Made by a program: the position numbers and the translations under genes
In this document: piece by piece, positions 54,901 to 63,345 of the stretch
How the letters are laid out: each line of letters starts with the position of its first letter
Numbering within the stretch: position 1 is the stretch's first letter
Notes under the pieces: model-generated
The model's database searches: none
What the model was told of the DNA's origin: nothing
What the model saw: the letters and a program-made list of their open reading frames with translations, nothing else
From: Metallyticus violacea
Taxonomy: Eukaryota; Arthropoda; Insecta; Mantodea; Metallyticidae
Reading direction: 5' to 3'
Assembly (NCBI GenBank): GCA_030762175.1
Contig: JAUJEO010000019.1
Location: 440,001-504,000 of the forward strand
DNA: 64,000 nucleotides

Positions 54901-57765
54901 AGCAAGTTTTATTAAAACAAATTTTGACTCTTTCTTTGATGATTTATAGACAGTTGAAGTCATATTTTCCCTCCTCATGAAATTTGGAATGTGGCCTAAA
55001 CGGGAGTCTGTGGTTTGCGTCCTCGAGTGGTTCCTAGAAAGGGATATTACAAACAGTGGGAAGCATTGTTTCAACAGAACGTGGGCATCAATGACAATGA
55101 CATGCACAGTATCTGCCACTGTTAGAGAAGGCAAGAAAAGAAAGCGCAAATAAAGAAAACCCCTTAAAAGTTGTTGTTTGAGATATTGGCGAAAAAGGGA
55201 CTTCTAAAGCCACGCCAGAAACATGAAAAGGAAAGCGGCGATGATTATGAATGCTTCAATTTGATCTGATTAGAATCGAGCAATACGCCTGGAGTACAAA
55301 ATGTGATCACATTAAGCCACGGTTGTGATTCAGCATTAAGTAACGTCATAATACGTATATTTTAACGAATTTATAATGTCCAATGTTTGCGACAGTGAAT
55401 GTTAGATATTTTAATAAAGCTATATTAGAAAAACAATGTTTTCAAACTAGCTTTAGCGTAAGCTATATTTTTTATTACTCATACTCAAGTTTTATTTATT
55501 TTTCCATGTAAACCAATGTTGAAAATACGTTTCTTAAAGTAGATCTACTATTACGTTTTTAATTTACCTGTGCTTGTCTGATAAAAGTATAGAAAGTAAA
55601 GCGTTTATATGTTTTTTTCCCCACATAAAGACACAGTATAAGCTAGCCCATAGCCTGCGACAACCATGCTTAGGATATTTTGCTATATTTTCTCTTAAGG
55701 TTAAGATTTATCTACATTCCCTACTTCTAGCATGGAACAAATCAGGATTACAAAGTTGTGTTACAGGAACGATATCTATATGAACATGTAAAATGTTTTA
55801 AAGTATGTGCTTAATAATTTTGCACGTACAGGATGTTCAAAAAAGCATGGTAAAAATGTACCGGTGAAAAGCACAAGCTAAAAAAAGTTCCAGTTTTCAT
55901 GGGTCCGCAAATCAACCGTTTACGAGATAATGACATTTTTTTTTTTTTTTTTTTGGTTGGGGCCGCCACTGAACCGAGCACCTGAATACTGTAAATTAGC
56001 AACATTCATGCCTCATTTGCATGCCGCCCTCTCCCCCTACCCTTTCCCTAATTTCTTAAGCCTTAGTAATAAACAAAAACCAATAAATTGATCAATGGTT
56101 GCTATGTATATTGCAAACAAAGTTATGTGCCTATTGTGAATTTATGAAAAGATTTGTAAACATAGAAAGGAAATACAGTAACTTAGAATACGCCGATATG
56201 CACTTTATATGGCAATGCAATAATGGTTAGACAGAGGACCTCTAACGTGGCTTACCAGATCACGGATGTAAATAAATCCTTTGGATTTTTGTGTATATGT
56301 TATGCAAAAACCCTAATTTATACAACGGACATCACCACACCTGACTAATTGTAGCACGATTTGTATATGCCTTCCAACAAATGAATAATGATCCAGGATT
56401 GCCCGATCGCATTCGCAGTTCTTTGCGGAGAAGAATAGAGTTGCATTCAAGGCACAGTTAGAATTTGGAACACCTGGTGTAAAAATCTTCACTTGATGTT
56501 CATCAGTACAGTAAATTAGCACAAACTTCACTGTTGTTCAAAACAAGTTTCTTTTGTATATGTTCAATCACATTTCCTGTTGAAGTCATAGTTATGAATT
56601 TTACTATCTCTTTATTGATAAATGAAATAAAATAGTTTTGTTGGAATCCGCCCTCACATAGTCAATATCCATGCCTTTCAGTGGTGCCCCAACCAACAAA
56701 AGTAATGTCATTATCTCGTAAGCGGTTAATTTGTGGACCCATATTTACTGGAAATTTTTTCCTCCTTTTAGGTTGTATTTCTCACCGTAATTTTTTATCA
56801 TATTTTTTAAACATCCTGTATAACAAAAGCATTTAAGCTGCAATGCAGTTAATAAAAGAACAGCACATTTCATAGATACATTGTCAAATGTTATCGGCAT
56901 AGTGATATTTTGCTATATGATATATGTTGTCTCATGAATGAATACATTAGTATTATACATTATATGTGAGCATTCATAAACTGAATAATAGGTCTTGTTG
57001 CATAGATATTCTGTATGAGCATATTCGAATCTTTCTCTGTTATCGGATGGTAATTTGGGAGCGTTAAATATGAGTATTCTGATGCTTCGTGATATTTTTA
57101 TATTAAGATAAATTTTTAATGAACCTATGCAGACTTCAATGTTGTTAAGTGTTTATGTTATGCGTTTGCATATGTTTAATGAATTGGTCTTCATTTTTAA
57201 TATAAAAACCCATAAGAGTAAGTATATTACTCACAGGAAAGTGTTAAAAATTTAGTTTTCGAAATATATCTGTACACGATTCTCTACATTTGTACTATTA
57301 TTGTATTACTTTCTTAATATAAAGCCCGTTTACTTTCAACTGAGTTATTCCCAGAATATAAAACCATATTTAATAATTGAAGAGAAATATATACACTAAT
57401 CTTTTCTGAAGTTGGTTTCCGAAATAATGTTGTAACATGAACGAAGCGCGTAGGCTGCTGATTTTAGTTTTGATATAGTACGTTCTACGTGAGCTTTCCA
57501 GCTTAAGTGTCTGTCAACTTGAAAAGCTAGAAAGACCTAATATATGGGCCCAACAGCAATATTCAAGCATAATGTATTCTAAATTTCAATACTGGAATAT
57601 TGTACTTGAGGTACAAAGGTACTTAATTGTATACAAAACATTTTATATCGTCCTTATAGGTCTAAAAAGTTTTAAATGTGATCAATTTGTGACAATCGAG
57701 AAGAGTCTCCCCTCTTTTAATAAAGAACCGATAAAATGCATTTGAAAATCTTACTTACCTCTCAT
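31456..57765 (-). CDS. Secreted chitin-binding/sushi/VWA protein, 8 exons
   Basis: Exons 57765-57759, 53372-53136, 44453-44262, 43689-43533, 35982-35777, 34114-33905, 32141-32106 and 31469-31456 join in phase to 1059 nt, 352 residues. Signal peptide about 1-20 (MRGFVCYVVLLMGVSG). Peritrophin-A chitin-binding domain about 22-80 with six Cys (24, 42, 48, 58, 71, 79). Sushi domain about 83-144 with six Cys. VWA about 165-335 with complete MIDAS: DESGS 173-177, T242 (GGGTD), D271 (LITDG). The C-terminal tail is Gly/Ser-rich with an N-C-T sequon at 348-350. No membrane anchor or protease domain. The family suggests an extracellular adhesion or immune-recognition protein; the exact role is unknown. 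Seven GT-AG introns, mostly phase 1, which is typical of shuffled extracellular domains. An extra symmetric exon inside the long introns cannot be excluded. Confidence 0.85.
31548..31600 (+). mobile_element. Probable PLE leader micro-insertion
   Basis: About 50 bp with the inverted leader of the other PLE subfamily (31555-31577), between similar sequences TATAGGCTAC/TCTT (about 31534-31547 and 31601-31614). Comparable with the 47-bp insertion at 22512. Confidence 0.5.
32106..32141 (-). CDS. VWA-protein 36-nt microexon
   Basis: TTTTTGCAG acceptor and GTAAGT donor frame a phase 1-1 exon encoding PTVGSGGSRPSN, a flexible tail after the VWA domain. Without it, the terminal exon would still join in frame (RTST), so alternative splicing is possible. 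Confidence 0.7.
32160..33890. other. Intron of the VWA-protein gene, nothing recognised
   Basis: AT-rich. Small frames without homology. Confidence 0.45.
33905..34114 (-). CDS. VWA-protein exon, second half of VWA
   Basis: Encodes FLITDGISTTDG ... LFTIGVGATRLEHLENLAS and SVLKSIGQYLN. It supplies the third MIDAS Asp (ITDG) and the conserved IGVG strand. Phase 1-1. Confidence 0.92.
34120..35690. other. Intron of the VWA-protein gene
   Basis: Short AAT microsatellite at 34577-34617. Nothing else recognised. Confidence 0.5.
35777..35982 (-). CDS. VWA-protein exon, middle of VWA
   Basis: Encodes LSKNRTAGVITFDSSARLAV ... YHGGGTDILKGLQAAI ... RHNLTLV, with the MIDAS Thr in GGGTD. Phase 2 in, phase 1 out. 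Confidence 0.92.
36134..36496 (+). pseudogene. PLE RT fragment with YVDD
   Basis: The YVDD catalytic motif is intact, followed by LLNLQHESMQFTIEEERNGW. Truncation removed the first catalytic Asp, and a frameshift near 36440 separates it from the endonuclease. Confidence 0.8.
36337..37059 (+). pseudogene. PLE GIY-YIG endonuclease fragment
   Basis: From about residue 35 it follows the intact protein: [55 protein letters not shown] frameshift before the WE(K/R)IFI block ends the homology. Confidence 0.8.
38128..38162 (-). ncRNA. Hammerhead-ribozyme-like core
   Basis: - strand: CTGAAGA (38156-38162), stem II GGGAAC/GTTCTC, GAAAC (38133-38137), CG, GTT. Upstream ATGG can pair with CCAT after the cleavage site (stem I). 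Confidence 0.7.
38189..38223 (+). ncRNA. Hammerhead-ribozyme-like core
   Basis: CTGAAGA (38189-38195), stem II GGGAAC/GTTCTC, GAAAC (38214-38218), CG, GTT (38221-38223). Stem I ATGG/CCAT is present. Confidence 0.7.
38886..38945 (-). mobile_element. PLE 3'-end fragment
   Basis: About 60 bp match the inverted PLE 3' end (cattgtatgattga ... ctacacactctta ... ccacttactt) of nearby copies, without coding sequence. Confidence 0.55.
38990..40220 (-). mobile_element. Possible non-LTR retrotransposon relic
   Basis: The - strand has a 118-codon frame rich in Glu/Arg (39817-40173) followed by degenerate frames with RVSGGIGVFINKGSAVNMRE (about 39545-39625), which resembles the SGG(I/V)-VF block of LINE apurinic endonucleases. 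No RT core was seen. Confidence 0.4.
41022..41313 (-). mobile_element. SINE family 1, full length
   Basis: Same unit as at 25855-26145, with the A box near 41290 and B box near 41250, in an intron of the VWA-protein gene. Confidence 0.9.
41400..41725 (-). mobile_element. SINE family 3, tRNA-derived
   Basis: - strand head TGGTCTAGTGGTTATGAC (A box, about 41712) and GGTTCAACC (B-box-like, about 41640) with 'gggaggtctggaa' between; the other end has an AT dinucleotide tract. Matches 28150-28480 in the head. Confidence 0.6.
41730..43450. other. Intron of the VWA-protein gene, nothing recognised
   Basis: AT-rich. No signature on either strand. Confidence 0.45.
43533..43689 (-). CDS. VWA-protein exon, start of VWA with MIDAS
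   Basis: Encodes PTECLGEIVGDEINKTLS, then LLFVLDESGSVGASDF. DESGS is the DxSxS metal-binding motif. Phase 1 in, phase 2 out. Confidence 0.93.
44262..44453 (-). CDS. VWA-protein exon, sushi domain
   Basis: One exon equals one sushi/CCP domain: CVPLKNDDAGYW, C99, DQCSLQC, GYELRGSAHVSC, GW and PRC. Six cysteines rather than four, the variant seen in long sushi modules. Phase 1-1. Confidence 0.92.
45410..45562. mobile_element. Short palindromic PLE fragment lacking the hammerhead
   Basis: Inverted leader (45410-45432), then arms of about 50 bp meeting at CTTAAG (about 45506). The PLE 3' ends are joined just outside where the hammerhead would be. Confidence 0.65.
45855..45903. repeat. (ATT)n microsatellite
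   Basis: About 16 uninterrupted units. Confidence 0.95.
46880..47680 (-). mobile_element. Decayed mariner relic
   Basis: - strand frames keep LKMEHFTTKWVP (about 47575-47610), TVDES (about 47480), GKFMLSVF (about 47365-47390) and NYIEK near 46945, in mariner transposase order. Many stops. Confidence 0.6.
47840..48050 (+). mobile_element. Tc1-like transposase fragment
   Basis: FSDESKFNLWSLEGTEKVRN and SWGGQHSVV match the Tc1 'FSDESKFNLFGSDG' and 'GGGSVMVW' blocks around the second catalytic Asp. It is isolated and short. Confidence 0.7.
48075..48640 (+). mobile_element. Possible LINE C-terminal relic
   Basis: Degenerate frames with MVTYGARVWAHEEDN (about 48115-48155) and a later WEDL block resemble the 'TYGxExW...' region after the RT in arthropod non-LTR elements. 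By eye only. Confidence 0.35.
48960..50640. other. Intron with unrecognised open frames
   Basis: The - strand frames at 48956-49198 and 49772-50005 look protein-like in composition but match no family I can name. Possibly old transposon sequence. Confidence 0.35.
50710..51660 (+). mobile_element. Decayed DDE transposon (IS630/Tc1/mariner group)
   Basis: Frames include RKALKFDGMEIVVNVHNFYK (about 50765-50825) and YEKTLRKENS..., RFKFLRQIQELRA and TIYLDETWIND (about 51430-51575). 'YLDETW' is the second-Asp block of DDE_3 transposases. Several stops. Confidence 0.55.
51962..52552 (+). mobile_element. SINE family 1, split by a family 2 SINE
   Basis: Head with GTAGTGGTAACTA and GGTTCAATCCC (51967-52028), body to about 52212, 3' end (gagatgttaaagagcgtcc) resuming at about 52523. 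The intervening part is the other SINE. Confidence 0.85.
52212..52517 (-). mobile_element. SINE family 2, tRNA-derived, nested
   Basis: - strand head GTGGTCGAGGTCGTTAAGGC (A box) and GGTTCGAATCTC (B box), body, and a poly-A tail (T-run 52220-52239 on +). The head looks Leu/Ser-tRNA-like. It is inserted in the family 1 copy and is therefore younger. Confidence 0.88.
53136..53372 (-). CDS. VWA-protein exon, signal peptide and chitin-binding domain
   Basis: After CATTTGCAG it begins within codon 3 and encodes the hydrophobic signal core, then the CBM14/peritrophin-A domain: C24, C42, NLFYRC, C58, GLHFNP, VCDWP and C79. Aromatic residues typical of chitin binding are present. The frame stays open upstream of the acceptor, but that stretch is intron. 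Confidence 0.9.
53480..54480. other. First intron, 3' part
   Basis: AT-rich, GA repeat at 54036-54051 and a 23-nt T-run at 54351-54373. Nothing else recognised. Confidence 0.45.
54490..55160 (+). mobile_element. Decayed pogo-like transposase
   Basis: RGQTPLDVMLKAFRVS (about 54503-54550) matches the N-terminal 'RG.TP.DVM..A...V' block of pogo-like/CENP-B-type transposases, and TKEQELIECMLQASDTYFG (about 54688-54744) matches the following 'EQE.ELV..I..MS..FYG' block. The catalytic domain is not recognisable. Confidence 0.5.
55829..56818 (+). mobile_element. Non-autonomous DNA transposon with long TIRs
   Basis: Ends caggatgttcaaaaaa and its complement, TIRs of about 150 bp, flanked by TA on both sides (55827-55828, 56819-56820). 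The + strand inside keeps KYSNLEYADMHFIW (about 56173-56213), like the N-terminal helix-turn-helix domain (DUF4817-type) of arthropod transposons, then directly DPGLPDRIRSSLRRRIELH (about 56392-56450), like the transposase C-terminus. The middle is deleted. Confidence 0.75.
57759..57765 (-). CDS. VWA-protein first coding exon (ATG AGA G)
   Basis: ATG at 57765-57763, AGA, then one base before a strong donor GTAAGTAAG. Joined to the exon at 53372 it gives MRGFVCYVVLLMGVSG, a textbook signal peptide, which is why I prefer this start over the ATG at 53427. Seven coding bases, so it depends on the splice inference. Confidence 0.7.
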
Positions 57766-57769
57766 GCTG

Positions 57770-59240
57770 TGTAAGTGAATTCTTAGCGGCAAAGAGCACT
57801 TTAATGGTACATAGGTTTCATTCAGTTAATTTATACTCCTCAGTATCGCACTATACCCCTCATTTTGTGCAACAACAAGATGTGCCCTTAATCTCAAGTA
57901 GTATACCACTTCAAGCTGATGTTATCAATTGCACTAATACCCAGAAAAACTCGACTTTTCTAAATGTTTCCGATCGGCTTACGTGATGATTTTCAACATT
58001 ATCTAACAAACAAGGAAGAAGCTAACTAGTGTTAATCAGATATCAGCTTTCCTTAACGAACTTCACAGGTTTTCCTGTGTTAATATACGGTTTCCTTTTT
58101 TACGAATATTATATAGCTGTCAAAGAAGTTTAAGAACGCGTGTTGTTTATTGTAACCAAACTCAGTTGTTTATGTTTAATTCCATAATCCTTTTGCTTTG
58201 TTCCTTGATGCAGAAAAAATAGAACATTTAAAACGAAAATCCACATACTGTAGCAAAATAATCAATGATTGTATCGATTATATCTTAATTGGACGAACAT
58301 TGTTTTCCCACCGAGTTCCTGATAAGGAAAAAGTCGCTAGTGGCTAGTTTGCATGAAGAATCAATTCGTGAACTTTTGCTTGCTATGTCGATGTGCGGAA
58401 CGGCGTGTTATCTTGTGAAAGTTTGTATGCCAACTTGACTATTATTTCTTAATTAATTTATGAATAGTCCAATAATGCTCTATAATAAATTGCTGTTATT
58501 GGGGTGGTTTTTGTGTGTGTGTGTAGTGTACAAGGAAATTCCACTTTCACCAGATATTGCCCACTGCTTTGACTGTCGCTTCAGCTCAGATGTGTAGTAG
58601 TGGATCGAAAGCTTATCCATGGTCGCAAATGGATGCAAGAAATTCTGATGATTGTGATTAAATATTGCCAAACACTGCATTGAAATGTACTTTCGCTTGA
58701 GTTTTTTGTTCTACATTCATGGCATGCATCATGCACACAGATTTTTCCACATATGGCATATTGATACTCGCTCAGTTGAGGTATCCATAGCCCTCAGCTA
58801 CCTCGTGCAATTTTTTTTCTATTATTTTACATTATATGATACCACAGATTTTTTTCTTTAATGTCATCATAAGATCTCAGTATTCTGAAGCCCGTTTCAT
58901 CTTCGGTGCATGCACGACTACGTTTAAACTTATTTATTTAGAAATAAAGTCTTCAACGCTGGCCCGGAACCAGGAACTGCATCCATCTCAATGTTAAATG
59001 GACCGCCCGCTTTTTCAGATAAAAAGGTCTAATCACTGCACTCGGTTTCCGTTTTTATGGCAGATGTGACGGTAGTCAATTCAGATGGCTGTCAAACATT
59101 AACTACGCTTCATATCTGGCTGAACTTTGTCATAGACTTTTATAGGAATGACGCTTGCTAACAATGATGGCACTCAACTTCAATGTTTCTGCCATTTCGT
59201 GGACATTTACCGGACTTTTCAAACGATCTTCTGCATTTCT
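57770..59240. other. Upstream region of the VWA-protein gene
   Basis: Should hold the 5'UTR and promoter; I see no reliable TATA or initiator. A weak tRNA-SINE-like segment (A-box-like and B-box-like motifs on -) is at about 58935-59060. Confidence 0.35.
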
Positions 59241-59249
59241 TCATATTTT

Positions 59250-59947
59250 ACAACGTTATCACGTTTATTAATTTATTTAGAGCATTGGTAGTTTGATTGT
59301 TGGATAGCTGCCGTAATGGAACTAGAGGATTAGAACATAAAAGCAAAATAATTCAAGAGCTCTGAAATAACCATATAGAATCTTGAGTTTTTTTGTTTGT
59401 TTTGCTTTTTAAAGTTCACAATGTTCCATTACCTGTCTAATGTTACATGCTTTCACCTTCTATGTTATACAGTTGTTATATTCAGCAATTATATCTATTT
59501 TAAATTAACTTATACAATGTTTATTTGTGCTTATTGTTTAGGTTGGGTTATCAAAAATTTATAGATTTTTATAAAGTGATTGAAAAATTTTATATAGCTG
59601 TTTATGGGCTGTGTCTGGACATTCATAAATCAAGTAGTTCATTGATTGTTGCTCTCTGCTACATGTACATGTTGGGTCTTCTATAATGTGGAATCTATGA
59701 AGGGATGATTAGATTCTGCCGTAACCTGTGATGAATGCTGTGAACTCGGGGGTTGAAGGTATTGTTAACTTCAGTCTTCCTTTTACTGCCGGGAAACGTT
59801 ATCGCATTTATTAATTTATTTAGTGCATTTGGTTGCTTGATTCTTGGTTTACCTTTGCTGCCCTAATAGAATTACTATTGGGAAATTAGAACATAAAAGA
59901 AAAATAATAGTTAGAGGTCTGAAATAAAGGTATAGAATCTTGAGGAT
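59250..59947. repeat. Diverged direct repeat pair
   Basis: 59250-59392 and 59791-59947 share 'cgttatc...tttattaatttattta', 'gattagaacataaaa' and 'tatagaatcttgag' in the same order, about 535 bp apart. The origin is unknown: a tandem duplication or the long terminal repeats of a small element. Confidence 0.65.
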
Positions 59948-59959
59948 TAATAATGAGAA

Positions 59960-60818
59960 TATTTTCAAGCAGTGTTTGATAACTCGAGAAAATTAAAGTC
60001 GAGAAAACTTGGATAAATAAAATTCAGAAAAGTCTTCAAAAAATTGGCATGGGATGGAGGTGAATGGGGGTAAGATTTTGAAACAATATTAAAAAGTAGG
60101 TGCAGTACATTGAAAAACAAGAATTATAAGGATAATTAGAATAAAACATCCGTAAAACTATACAAAACATTAAAATTTTGTTGCGCGATAGAAAAATATA
60201 CTGAAATATTGATAACAGGGAAGGGAGGAATAGCAAGGTTCAGATCCGGAGTGATATATTTAAGTAAGATAGGAAAGGTATTTACGAAAGAAAATTTTGC
60301 AAGTTATGATGAATTGGATAATATTTGGCATTGTATTCTGAAATAAAAACAGTAATTTCTTTTATTAAAGCGGATAGTTTCCGATGAATATAAGAGGCTG
60401 GAGAATTTTAAGATAAGTTATAACTATAAAAAGTAGGAAGTTATTTAGGAAAAGTGAGACAAAAATGACTAAAAAATATGGCCAGACTTCATGGGATGAG
60501 ATTAATAATGAAACTTCAAATCATACAAGATAATAATTATATGAATTGATTACCACTTGAATGTTTGTTAATTGCTTATTCAACACCGCAGTGTGAATAT
60601 ACAGGAGAATGGAAAAATATTCATCACGCAGGAAATGCGTAAACTAGGCGAATTCCTCACTTAGTAGAGTGTCTTTAAAAAAGAATATAGAATCCAAATT
60701 ATGGTCTTATTAATTAATGAAATGAAATAAGTTATGGCTTTGCTGTGTGATATTAGGGGAACAAAATTAGAATTCTTGCAATCTCTAAGTATTACAAAAG
60801 AGAAACCACCTTTTTAGA

Positions 60819-60855
<37 letters not shown>

Positions 60856-61480
60856 GATCACAAAAATGAATGGTATACTATTAATTAAATGGAATATTTG
60901 GTCACCGATAGACAAAGTTACTGTGTGTGTATTTTTAACGTTTTAAATATAACCATGTTTACGAATTGAGCCCTTGATATCATCTTTACATTTAAATAGA
61001 GAGAAATAACAAAAAGTTACGAGGTGTATTTAAGAAGATATTCATATACTTCAATAAAACTAAAACATGTGGCTGTTTAAAAACAATTACAATGCACTAG
61101 GGAAATATACACAATCAATAATAAACAATCGAAAGTTTCATCGATTTTCAAAGGCTTTGAAATTTAATTTAAAAGTTATTGTAGTAAAAACATGTATCAC
61201 AAAATTTTTCTGAACGTTATTACATAGCGTTCTTATGTACAAATATAATTCTCAAACACATATTAGATTAATATTTAACGCTTGCTATCTTCACATCGAT
61301 GCTTTTATTAAATATAAAACATATGCATCGTTATAAATACAGTCAATATGCTGAATTATTTGTTATTTTATTTGAAAACGATAGAGAGAAAAATGAAAGA
61401 ATACTTTTTAAATTCAAGTTTTCAAGTATATCCTTACTCCTAATGGTTCCATTTTCCCAGTTTTCAGAATCTATTTTTCT
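59960..61480. other. Non-genic, nothing recognised
   Basis: AT-rich with (ATT)n at 60820-60855. Frames show no signature. Confidence 0.45.
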
Positions 61481-61489
61481 TATTTTATT

Positions 61490-61975
61490 TAAACGGTATA
61501 TGCCCAGTTTTGTAGTGAACAAGCAAATATTAATGCCGCTAGAATGATTTTTAAATGTTGGGTTCCAGGTAAACCTCCATTCCTAATGGATCGATTTCCC
61601 CGATTTCCAGGAACTATATTTCTTATTTTATGTAAAAGTTATATACGGCGTTTCGTTGCAAAAAGCACATATTGTTGCCGCAAGAATACTTTTTAAATTT
61701 AGGGTTTCACTTCTAAAAATCTGATTTCACAGATTCAGAGACTATTTTTCTTATTTGTTTTAAATTGTATATGCCGAGTTTCATTATGAAAAAACAAATA
61801 TTGGTGCTGCTAGAGCGATTTTTCATTTTTTTAAAGAAATTTTCGCTTTAGGTTAACCCCCAACAACCAATGTTTTAATTTTTCTGGTTAACGAACTCGA
61901 AGAATCGTTATCTCTAATTGATGGTTATATGCCGAGTTTCGTTGAGAAAAAATTTGGGACCGCTAAAGCGCGCGC
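61490..61975. repeat. Diverged tandem repeat, about 4 units
   Basis: The motif 'tatatgccgagtttcgttg...gccgctagagcgattttt' recurs near 61497, 61640, 61767 and 61925 with spacings of 127-158 bp. Looks like an old minisatellite. Confidence 0.7.
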
Positions 61976-62000
61976 TCCCCCCCCCCTCTCTCTCTCTCAC

Positions 62001-62017
62001 ACACACACACATATTAA

Positions 62018-62078
<61 letters not shown>
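62001..62078. repeat. Compound microsatellite
   Basis: (CA)n then (ATT)n followed directly by (AAT)n, which forms a simple-sequence palindrome at 62021-62077. Confidence 0.9.
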
Positions 62079-62081
<3 letters not shown>

Positions 62082-62329
62082 GTAGATAAGGGTAAAACTT
62101 GTCTAGCTTCTTGCCATATTGGAACTCCAGTAGTTCCAAATATAGCAATTTCAAGTGTGACTTTATCTAAGTATATTATCCTTACCTGCTTTTATTATTA
62201 CTGTTCATTTGTTACATCGTTAATAGTGTTATTTTATTTTTCATTTATATATATTACATACCAAAAATTGTATACACACTATCACAGTTGATATCTACAG
62301 AGAATACCTAAATAAAAAGTTATCCCACT

Positions 62330-63345
62330 TCAAGCAAGGAAAAAACTGTTTTAACATAACAATACTGAATGCACACAAACAGAAAATGATGAGCACTAAT
62401 CATCTTAGACTTTTACAGTTACAACAGTTGCTCAAAATGCCCACCATCAACGTCGACACACTTCTGAGTATGTTGAGCTACTGATTGAGTAACGTTTGCA
62501 AAAGTATTCTCAGCGATTCCAGCACATGTCGTTTCAATTTCTTCCCGAAGTGCTGCCAGTGTAGCTGGTTTTCTACGGTATACAGTACCTGAGTCTCAAA
62601 TTTGTCTCGAATGCATGCAATCGCGTTGGTGGTTCTATTCTGTGCACACGTCTCCGTTGCCTTTGAACCTCAACAAATTCTCGGTTTTTCAATACCATTT
62701 CAAAATTGGTTTCCGCTGTTCAAACAATAATCTTTGCTCAATTTTGTTGTACCAACGCTAGCATAATGTAATGTGAGTCACATCTGTTTACAGAACATCA
62801 TACGATAATCTTGACTTCATTTTTCATTGTTGATTTACGATAATCTTAGCTTCATTTGTTCAATGTTGATTTACCTGTCACATAGCTACGCTATCATAGT
62901 GTATGTGAGTCAATCTGTTTATAGAACATCATACTACACATTACTGTTGTTTTTCGGTCCAACTTTGAAATATATTAAATAGATATCTTTGGTGAAAGTG
63001 TGTATACATTTTTATGGCACCCTCGGTATTTAATATATTTCACAATATATTACAATTGCACGCATTTGAGACAAATTTGAGACTCGTGGTACCGTATACC
63101 GTAGAAAACCAGCTACACTGGCAGCACATCAGGAAGAAATTGAAACGGCATGTGCTGCAATGCTGAGGACACTTTCGTAAACTTGCTCAGTCAGTAATTA
63201 AACGTACTCAGAAATGTATCAACGCCGATGGTGGGCATTTTGAACAACTGTTGTAACTGTAAAATTCTAAGGTGATTAGTGCTCATCATGTTCTGTTTGT
63301 GCCATTTCAGTTTTGTTATGTTAACACAGTTTTTCTTTGCTTGAG
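62330..63345. mobile_element. Long inverted repeat of Tc1/mariner-group 3' ends
   Basis: Arms of about 290 bp (about 62330-62625 and 63056-63345) point away from each other. Each encodes the end of a transposase (YRRKPATLAALREEIET ... GGHFEQLL) and a 'gtatacatttttggcac' terminus. A further terminus copy lies at about 63000-63030. No central transposase core. Confidence 0.65.

Noticed and set aside
62001..62078. CRISPR-like or regulatory repeat array
   Set aside because: It is a simple CA/ATT/AAT microsatellite; no spacer-repeat arrangement exists anywhere in the window, which is eukaryotic.
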